DNA of 64,000 nt from Hymenopellis radicata (Eukaryota > Basidiomycota > Agaricomycetes > Agaricales > Physalacriaceae). The stretch lies in contig JADNRX010000078.1 in the NCBI GenBank assembly GCA_015501595.1, forward strand, positions 1 through 64,000. Reading direction: 5' to 3'. Position numbers and translations under genes: made by a program. Positions 55,735-64,000 of the stretch are shown piece after piece. The notes under the pieces were generated by a model. The model had not been told where the DNA came from. It was given only the letters and a program-made list of their open reading frames with translations, and did not search any database. Each line of letters opens with the position of its first letter. The first letter of the stretch is position 1.

Positions 55735-56817
55735 ATGATGAGCCCGCTGCCCCAGGAACTAATCGACACCATCGTCGACCGCATCGCCGACGACAACGAC
55801 ACGGCAAGCCTTTGCACCTGCTTGCATGTCAGCCGTTCCTTCTGGTCGCGCAGCCGTATGCACCTCTTCCGGGACGTCCGCATCGAGAGCGCCGCACAAT
55901 GCGCGCGCTTACACGTCCTGTTCGCTATGGATCCCGCCGCGGCGACGCTCGTGCACAAACTGGACGTCGTCGACCCCATCCCGCGAGATCCGCGGCGGTT
56001 CAAGGAGGAGACATGGATCGGGCGGGACGATTTGCTTCCGGGCGTGGTGCAGCAGCTTGCGCCGCATCTGCATGCGCTGGATCTGTCGAGCGAGGGGTAT
56101 CATTACGGGAACCGGGACTACACGCATGTGCTGAGGTGGCATAAGGCGTCCGAGGCGCTGAGGCGGGCGCTGGTCGCTGTCTTTCGAGGGCCGAACATTC
56201 GGTTTGTCTCGCTGGCTGGCGTGCTGATTGATTCGTGCCAGACGCTCTTCTCGCTGTTTGATGGGTCGCCGGTCGAGCGGCTGGACCTGCCTTCGTTCTG
56301 GCACGACACGGAATGTCGTGTCAATGCCGATATATCCACTCAGCACCCGCCGCGGCTGCAGTCGCTGTCCATCATCCTGTCAACCTGCCTGCGACGCGTC
56401 GAGGAGAGCAGTGGTGAGGAGCATGGATTTGAGGAGGGTGCTCGTGAGGAGGAGGGTGCTCGTGAGGAGGAGAGTACTCGTGAGGAGGAGAGTACTCGCT
56501 TGAGGCGGAGGAGAGCACTCTTCCGAGGATGGTGTCCCGTGAGGAGGTGCTTGCTACCCGGGTGTACTAGAGTAGTCCTAATAATTGAGGAGATGTCTTC
56601 TTCGCTTCTTCGCGTGCTGTCTCTCGTGTGGGGATGGGTCGCGGGTTCAATTCAGAGGCGTGTCGGGAAGTACTGCTTCGTGGGTGAGGTCGCGGGTGTC
56701 GGGCAAATCAATACATTTTGTACTGCTTCCTCGCGGGTTCTTGTTCAAATGCTTGCATTTTGTAGGCTACTTGACACATTCTGTACTAATAAAACTACTC
56801 TAATAAATCGCCACTAG
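55735..56817 (+). CDS. F-box protein, unit 2 copy with coding minisatellite
   Basis: ATG at 55735; 360 codons. The F-box (LPQELIDTIVDRIADD...LFRDVRI) and leucine-rich body are nearly identical to unit 1. After STCLRRVEESSGEEHG the frame reads through the minisatellite as EEGAREEEGAREEESTREEE, then LRRRRALFRGW and a tail with a hydrophobic segment (SLLRVLSLVWGWVAG), ending NRH. The unit 1 copy loses this tail through a 10-nt insertion. Which form is ancestral is unclear; the tail could be non-functional read-through. Confidence 0.75.
   Translation: MMSPLPQELIDTIVDRIADDNDTASLCTCLHVSRSFWSRSRMHLFRDVRIESAAQCARLHVLFAMDPAAATLVHKLDVVDPIPRDPRRFKEETWIGRDDLLPGVVQQLAPHLHALDLSSEGYHYGNRDYTHVLRWHKASEALRRALVAVFRGPNIRFVSLAGVLIDSCQTLFSLFDGSPVERLDLPSFWHDTECRVNADISTQHPPRLQSLSIILSTCLRRVEESSGEEHGFEEGAREEEGAREEESTREEESTRLRRRRALFRGWCPVRRCLLPGCTRVVLIIEEMSSSLLRVLSLVWGWVAGSIQRRVGKYCFVGEVAGVGQINTFCTASSRVLVQMLAFCRLLDTFCTNKTTLINRH
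56425..56515 (+). repeat. GAGGAGGGTGCTCGT minisatellite, unit 2
   Basis: About five 15-bp units (GAGGAGGGTGCTCGT / GAGGAGAGTACTCGT), in frame with the F-box protein. Copy number and unit sequence differ from unit 1. Confidence 0.75.
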
Positions 56818-59030
56818 GAGCGTGGTGCGTTGCTAAGTCCAGCGAGGTCTTCTCGGCCGAGATCCAAATCGCCGAGGCGGGGTGTCCTCCCACGGGCTGG
56901 CGAGTACAGCAATCAAGTCTCTCGCGGTAAGGCTAAAAAAAAGAGTCTCGGATGCTGATGGCAGGACACCAAGGCTAAATACCAACTGTGCGAGAGGTCG
57001 GTTCTGGGTCACAACATCCCTTCCTTGCTCGCGCAGTCCCCGTCTTGGGCAGCCGAAGCTGTGGTATTTGCCCCCAGCACACACGGACGGCTAAAAGGTT
57101 GAGTAAGTGAGTTTAATGCGAGTCACTGCGACGTACCGTGCTGCCGTCAACTCGTAGCACTTAAGCACGCGAGTCGAGGCGTCACGACCTGAAAATCAGC
57201 AAAACGCGCATGCCGGGAATCGAACCAGAGCACTGAGACAGTAGTCAAACTCTAGCCAATAGACACGTTAGTTGAGGATGACAGTAAAGGCAAGAGGCAC
57301 TTACAGCACAATGTCAGCTCTAGAGAGTCCGCTAGTTAGCCGACGACGATGGCGTCCTGAACACGAGTGGATACATGGACGTGAACGGGAAAAGGTCGGA
57401 CGCCACGAAGGAGAAGTCTACCCATGAAGCAACAAGTCAAATCATGGTAAGGACCTACAAGACAAATCAACACTAGGGCGCCGACAACAGAGACAGGACA
57501 GTAGACAAGAGGGCAAGCATAGCAACAGCATAACGGCGAGAAGGAAAGATGGGTGATGGGATTGACGAGAATTCCAGTGGCCTTTATACCTCTCGATATT
57601 ACAGTTTGATATAGTGGGCGCGCGTCTGGGCCCGAAATCACTAAGCGAGTGACTCATGCGCAGTGCGCGCGCTCCGGCGCATCAGAACTAGAAATGTGGC
57701 GAAACTTTTGTTCTTAATGAATCCTCACTCCCGTAGCGTAGTTCAACGCGGCTTGTCATTAGGAATTGATAGATACACATATCATGATCCTAGCTGCTTT
57801 GTAGAGTAGTGTAGCTCGAAAATAAGAATGTGGTATTAGCCGCACATTCCGGATTCTGCAGGGCGGTCTTAGTAACTGATTGCAACGAATATTACAGTCT
57901 GAAGGCACGTACCTCACTTTAGTCTATACAATATCTGAAAGTGTGGATACAGCACTGCTTGACGCACTAGGAGTCAGCAGTAAGTTGGATACTTGGAGGA
58001 ATATACCTTCGTGATTTAACCCATCGAGTGCGCCACAGAATATCGTCAAGACGGGGACCTGAGCAAGCGTGTGTCAAGGCAACGGCGATCGGGTGCGAGA
58101 ACGCATCTTACACACGGGAAGAATCATCCGGCGGGGACCTGAACTCAGTCAGTGAACCAAGGTCACACTAGACTCCCCATTCTCTCTTTCCCACTTACCG
58201 TCACCGCCGCCGCCGCCGCAAGCACGAAAATTATGTGGTAAGCTAGTCTTCACCTTCGCTCAGTTCATCTGCTGACGGTCCATCGTTTCAGTGCGTTCTC
58301 CAGCCTGGAGTGGCGTCAACGCTCTCGATTGTCGTATCCGATGTCGCCCGCGTAAATGTCATGTAGTCGTTTCAGACAAAGGCAAGGTAAGGAAGAGAGA
58401 TGGTTTACCAGCCTGCACACTAACTGCTCGCACTGCAGAGTGCCTCAATTCGTGGAGATCCGGGGTCAGAAGTTGTAAGTTGTCCAGGCGATACTTCCTA
58501 GAGTTCTAACTGTCCCAAGTGTCAGACGCGCTCAATTCGTCTCAATTCGGAGTTATGATGTCGAGAATCTAAGAGCAAAGGAGTGACGGAGGACGAGAAG
58601 GTGCGTGTTTAACGCCCACAGATTTCACGGCTGACAAGTTGTTCCCTACAAGTCGCGGACGTACGCTGCTAGATACTGCCCGGGAAGGTCCAGCGCCACA
58701 AGGAAGAGTCGCTCAATTCATCGAGAACTGGGATTAGATTTCCAAGAGGGAGAAATGTGCAGCGAGAACGTCGGCACTCCGAGGTGCGTAATCGAGTTCG
58801 GCCCCATTCGAAAAAAAACTGACACGCGAGGACCCATAAAGCCCATCAAACATCCAAAGGAGCTGAATATCCAACGAGGAAAGGGTCGAATTCGAGAGAC
58901 GCCGCGTCACGACATGAAGGGCAGGAGCAACAACATCTCGATCGTGTTTCCGCCAAATGCGGCAAGTTCACGCTTGACTTCTTGCCATCACAACCTGGAT
59001 CCTCAAATCTGTTTCTTGCCTTCGTCAACG
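56818..59030. other. Non-coding and unassigned stretch, unit 2
   Basis: Counterpart of 44830-48590 without the transposon. The empty target site for the CATCAGG element is at about 57798-57812. Intron-like signals near 58240-58291. No gene assigned. Confidence 0.4.
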
Positions 59031-61070
59031 CGTCGGCGCCTGCGGCACCTCTGGGAACGACCAAATCCTCGATTATCAAGTTTGGATGGCGAAGAACGGC
59101 GCAGTGGGATTGATCCCGCGTTGATGGCCTCGCCGGCCAGGCTTGGATCTTGGCTGAAAAGTGCGTTTTTTCTCCTTTTTTTCGCGTTAGTTTTAGCTCA
59201 TTTAGTGCTAGATTTGCTTTGAATACGTGTGCGACTTTGTGAGCTTTCCGTCCCTCAGCAGTGTTGAACTTGAGGCTGATTCGCGTGTATTCAGATGGAC
59301 CGTGGTGGCTTCGCCACCACCTCGACTAGGCGTTTACATCCCGGGAGAGCGACATCGTTGCCATGGAAACCGAGGCTTGGATATAGAGCAAGCGTGGATG
59401 TCCTCGCCGGACCGGCTTTTGGTCCAGGCGAAAAGGTGCGTGTTTTCAGCAAATTTTGATCTTTCATTTCTGACCATTTTCATTAGATCTACTCGTCGAG
59501 GCTGGAAGCAAGGTACGTTCTCCTCTAGATTCCGCGGTATTCTTCATCTCACCAGTTTCCATTCGTTGAGGCGGCTTCGCCGCCTCCTCACACGTTCCAA
59601 AGAATTCAAACAACTCCACGACTTTGGGGACACTTGGGGACACGCAACTTTGCAATCTTATGGCGTTTGTTGGCCTCGCCGGCCCGGCTTTTTTCTGGGA
59701 AAAAGGTCCTGATTTGCTTTCAATTTCACGTTCATTTCTGACTTGGTTCCCTCAGTTCAACCGCCGAATTATCGTTAAATGGAGCGCGTATTCCTTCTCC
59801 ACCGATACTTTCTTGCCCTTGATGGCGATCTGGATCTTGCTGGCCTCGGGTTTACGGACGGATTGGGACGTTTGGGCGGCGAACTTTTCAAGGTACGTTT
59901 GTTACCTCTTCAATTTCGGGACTAATCTTTATTCCAGCGTTACGATATTGCGTTGTACGCAGTGATCAGCGGCGCTGCGCTTGCAATGCGGACTTTTCGC
60001 TCTTTGGATAACGACCCTTTCTGAGACTGCACGCCACACTTCGACTTTGGGTCTCGGGTCACCTGGACACCACTACCTACTGGTCGTCGTCGTCGTCAGC
60101 ATGCAGTAGCCTCTCTCTCTTGCGACGGTCACATTAACGTCGCAGTGGCCGCGATGTACGCGTCAGACCCTCAACTCGCCGAGAACTCTTCTAATTTACA
60201 ACCGCACCTATGCTCACGCACCTAGCCGTAGGATAATCTTAGCCGTTGCTATCGACTTGGATCTGACGGCATTCGGCTCTATGGCCTCATTTGAACATGT
60301 CGGTTACGAATTTGTTCTGGTACGTTATGCCCGTCTAACTCGCATTCTGGGCTAATAACTTATTGTAGCGCCTGAATTATCGTACAATTGCAGTGAGCAA
60401 TGGCGCTACCGAGGCTCCGCGCGCGTTCCTTGCTGCTCACTGTTCGTATAACGGCTTCAGTCTGAAGTCCATGCCACATTCGATTGGAGTCTCGCGCTTC
60501 TTAACACGCTCGCGCTTAGCGCCTTCTCCGCATTGGACTACTCCTTCTGACCCCATCTCCATCGAATCTTCGCCCCGGCTCCCATGCTATAATTTCTCAG
60601 TCCGCCTAGAACTCTTCAAATTCGAACACGGACGTATGCTCATGCGCCCAGCCCACGGCTCTATACCCGTTGATGGCGATTTGGATCTGACGGAGCTCGG
60701 ATTTATGGACGCATTCGGACATGCTGGTAACGTATTGGTCTTGGGTACGTTATTGTGTTCTGTCGCGCTTATTGAACTAATGACTTATTCCAGTACCTGA
60801 AACGTTATGGATACGCAGTGAGCAGCGGCGTGGCCGCCGCTTCGCTCGCGCTGCGAGCTCCTCACTGCTGGGTAACCGTGCTTGTCGGTATTCTACGCCA
60901 CACTTCAAGTTGTTTCTCGGGCGAGTGGGACGTCGGCCTTTCTGCTCCTCAGCGACGACTATATCGTCAGTTACGACGATGTCCTGTTCGGTTTCAAGGA
61001 CCGCGATGTTGAGAAAGGGCTGTCTCGGGTTCGTGCCCTGGTCATTAGATCAAATTTGCGGAGCTAACTT
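59030..61070 (+). other. Tract of degenerate repeated exons, unit 2
   Basis: The same two sets of repeats as in unit 1: set 1 at about 59130, 59404 and 59673; set 2 at about 59827, 60256 and 60681. Splice-like signals are conserved. Indels relative to unit 1 (for example around 59940-60010) are frequent, and frames are not preserved between units, arguing against strong selection on a protein. Confidence 0.5.
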
Positions 61071-61802
61071 GTTTGCAGCTCGTATCCACGGCGCGTTGAT
61101 TCGGTCGTGGACTACCCTGCCTTTACGTTGATTTACACTCTGCGGGGCTGCGTTTCGGTTGGGACGACGACTCATAGGCACCGGAGAACGGACAGCACCG
61201 CTTTATGGTTAGTAGAACATTTTGTCTTTTGTGTAGGAGTATATGTACTTGTTGTAGCTACGACGGCAATGAAAATTGAGTTGCTGAAATCTCTTCTGTG
61301 CGAATGTGAACGAAGTCGATGAAGTTACTTACCATGGATAGTAGATAGTGCTAGTTAGGGAGACCAGAAATACGTATATACGGAATTGCACATCGTTGAA
61401 GGTCTCTATAGCTGTCTAAATGCTCTGGAGAGCATAGTACAAGATGCTGGTAAAACATGGTAAGTACCCAAAGTCGGACTACAACACAACAATAACATAA
61501 CCCACCTATTGAAGGTTACGGAGATGTCTATGTCCCCGAAACCTCGAATGAAAACTTCTTCTGACGACGGGTTCTGGCGGCCTCAAAAACTTTCGTGATC
61601 GATAGAATGGACCTGGAAGATGATGTCCGTCGGGTCGCCAAGTTGATTCCAAGCAGCCAATGAAAAGTATTTCCTCCGCTTGCTGAGCGGGTAACTCGAG
61701 TCGTCCCAACGCTCCAGGCCTTCAATCAGCTCGGAATTAGTAGGAAAACATTGTGATCAAACGTCAACATCCGGCTAAGCTACCCCCAGGTGATCGAGAC
61801 CT

Positions 61803-64000
61803 CTTGACCTCGAACCACGACGTGTCCGAATCCAAGGCGCCTACACCAACTCACCTTCGTGCTCTCCGCCTCTCTGCAACTCTGGCCGACCTATATTTAC
61901 CTGGAGGTTCGTCTATGGACCACTTAAGGCAAATTCCGATGGTTCTTGAGCCTGAGAACGCGTTCTAAAGACGACTTTTCGCGTCAGAGGCTCAGCGAGT
62001 CGTGTAGGACCCTGCACATCGATGACATGAGGATTTCTAGACCCTGTGACGTATCTGGGGCTCTGCCTATCTTATCTGGACCGCCATGGATGCGGGGAAA
62101 TGACGCATAGGTCGTCTTCCTCCTCCGTTCCTCCGACACTTTGGGTAAACATTGTTTTCCGATTCAATCCGTTCGATTTGACGGCTGTATAAGGTCTACG
62201 TACCTTAATTAGACTGTCATCGATTGTCTGCCCACCTCCGAACGAATTTAATTCAACGTTAACGCACGACTTACGCTGTGTTCCCAGATTGCTCAAAAGG
62301 TTCGTACCTTTTCTGCGTTTCAACGGGCTTCATTTCGCGCTGACTCATATCACATGGTAGTGGAACGTAATCGGAGAGTTTCTCCGTTCCCAGAACAGTC
62401 TAATTAGCAACGCGAAGCGTTGCGCTTGTCCGGCTGAAAAAACTCATCAGTAAGTTTTCACTACCTCCGTGCCCAGACGCCGCAGTATAACTCCCATCAG
62501 ATCATCAGGGGTAGACCCTGCAGCTAATTCCGGCGTTTTGGTAGTTGGAAGCTTGGGTCGAGGATGGGAAAGTCGGTACAGTGCGTTCTGGAGCAGGAGG
62601 TAAGTTCCATTCGCCTTGGACTCGTCACTTTCGCTAGAGTTTAACCCATGTTCAAGTTTAGATTTGACATTCCTCGATATGTATTGTAGTCGCTGTCCTG
62701 TGCTCAGGGCGACGAACTAAGAACAAGCGAGATTGTGTGGCGGCGCGTATTGCGCCCGAATATTGGAAAGATTTCGTCCGTGCGACGGTCGCGCATCACG
62801 GCGTTCGATTATCCGCATCTATTTACGTTTCTTCCAGAGCCTGTGATACTCGAAAGTGGAATAAAAGGTGATGAGATTCCAACCGAATCCATCATCACCC
62901 ATTCCCTTCTCTCCTTCTCTCACAGTTTCTTCTCTATTCGCTACTGACCATCCTATCATGCTCTTCTATCCTGTGGACGGCTGGAGTCGTTGCTGCCGCC
63001 GTCCTCATCATCGTGTTCCCGACGCGTAGCCATTGAAAACGTGACGAGCACGGGAATCGTGACAGGTCAGTTTCCTTCTTCCCACCATCATCGTTGATTC
63101 TTATTGGTTACTTCCGCCTCTCTCAGCGCTGTTCTACTTGCCTCTATTCCTTCTTGTAGGTTATCTTGTTTGCTGTCCTCCTCAACTAGACCGCTGACGA
63201 CTTTTGAAAGACTTCCATATCCGCCGCCGACTTGGACGGGCCGCAGTGTCCTACACTGATTATCCTTTCGAAGAGAACCGCGTCTCTGGACACCCCGCCT
63301 GGTATGTCGTCACTGTTCTTCCCGCCCATTATGTGTCCTTACCTCCCGCTCTCAGATTTGGACACCTTGATTTTTGGCAGCACTGCTCCTTTCTCATCGC
63401 GCCCTCTGGTATGTTGTTGTCTTGGGTATTCGCCTGTGAAACGCTGCTAATAATCTTCGTATAGTATTATTTTCGTCGGCGTTGCGGTCCACCCTCTTAG
63501 ACGACGTCGAGTTACGGACTGCCTTGATACGTTGATGGAGTTGCGTGAGGCGTTGTCTTCGTGACGCGTCCTTGTCCCATTTGGCTTCGCGCCGGTGGGA
63601 AGGCGACGATACATCTTTTGGCGGCAATTCAGACCCCAGAGCCATGGGTCGACGGTGGCGGGCGTTTCGGACCACGGCCCATGGTTGCCCATGGGCAGCT
63701 GGAAGATATCACCTGGAGATTTATGTGCGCTGGAGCCATTGATATCGGGAACCGCGGCTGTAAGTGGTGGCCGACAGTTATTCACGGTGAGTTCCCAAGT
63801 CTTGTCCAATCCTGTACTCATTGTTGCTAGGATATTCACTGTTCGCTGCGAATGGTGCTCGCCCAGTAAGCCGAGTTTGTTCTTCGTGTGCTTTTCACTG
63901 ACTTGGTAGTAGTCCTCTACGACGAAGGCGCCCTATCGACGCTGGCCGAAGGCGTATCTACTGAGATGACGGATATACTCCTGCCTTGCTCCCGAAGGAG
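61803..64000. repeat. 2.2-kb segment identical between units (unit 2 copy)
   Basis: By eye identical to 51364-53561 up to the window end. 61440-61802 differs from unit 1 at several positions, so the change in identity is abrupt. Confidence 0.8.

Larger units (their letters stand above)
54080..64000 (+). repeat. Tandem segmental duplication, unit 2 (partial)
   Basis: Second copy of the 40.9-53.6 kb region, truncated by the window end at the position equivalent to 53561. It lacks the 45840-47375 element and about 1.1 kb equivalent to 42.0-43.1 kb. Confidence 0.9.

Noticed and set aside
1..64000. CRISPR arrays, rRNA genes, operons, bacterial promoters
   Set aside because: Nothing of the kind is present. 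Gene structure is that of a fungal nuclear genome, and the repeats seen are transposon ends, exon repeats, minisatellites and segmental duplications.

Overview
The window reads as nuclear DNA of a filamentous basidiomycete, most likely an Agaricomycete. Genes are split by many introns of about 45-60 nt with GT...AG borders. The gene set includes a eukaryotic ribosomal protein (eS26), paralogous F-box/LRR-like and MYND-finger genes, ferritin-like Rds1-type secreted proteins, a Zn2Cys6 regulator, a DUF4336 protein and a fungal LINE with an RNase H domain. I cannot name the species.

Layout, left half. 0-1.1 kb: Rds1/ferritin-like gene. 1.65-8.3 kb: three copies of an unknown protein family (one intact, two decayed), with an F-box-like gene at 5.7-6.7 kb. 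8.8-9.7 kb: RPS26, divergent from a decayed secreted-protein gene. 10.9-14.7 kb: one LINE insertion whose 5' part is inverted, with a 15-bp target-site duplication and a nested DNA element. 14.9-17.6 kb: second copy of the F-box-like gene, split by a 1.7-kb terminal-inverted-repeat (TIR) element. 18.2-22.5 kb: MYND gene, F-box gene and an LRR/F-box-like gene. 24.1-25.9 kb: Zn2Cys6 transcription factor. 26.7-27.8 kb: second Rds1-like gene. 28.7-31.7 kb: cluster of related LRR/F-box-like coding blocks.

Layout, right half. 32.1-33.6 kb: PARP-type zinc-finger protein with tandemly repeated exons. 34.8-35.5 kb: two hAT-like MITEs, then a tRNA-Glu-like gene. 35.8-37.9 kb: Xaa-Pro aminopeptidase, with a long-TIR MITE at its 5' side. 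38.6-39.6 kb: second MYND gene. 39.9-40.9 kb: TA-flanked TIR element. From about 40.9 kb to the window end there is a tandem segmental duplication (unit 1 about 40.9-54.1 kb, unit 2 from 54.1 kb on). Each unit carries a DUF4336 gene, an F-box gene with a coding minisatellite, and a long tract of degenerate repeated exons. Unit 1 carries extra transposon insertions. The last 2.2 kb is base-for-base identical between units, although sequence just upstream has diverged.

The genes form no pathway or operon. The theme is gene duplication followed by decay and mobile-element insertion. Paralogous copies inside the window serve as natural empty sites, so element ends and target duplications can be read directly. 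Exon borders were inferred by eye from splice signals and paralog comparison.
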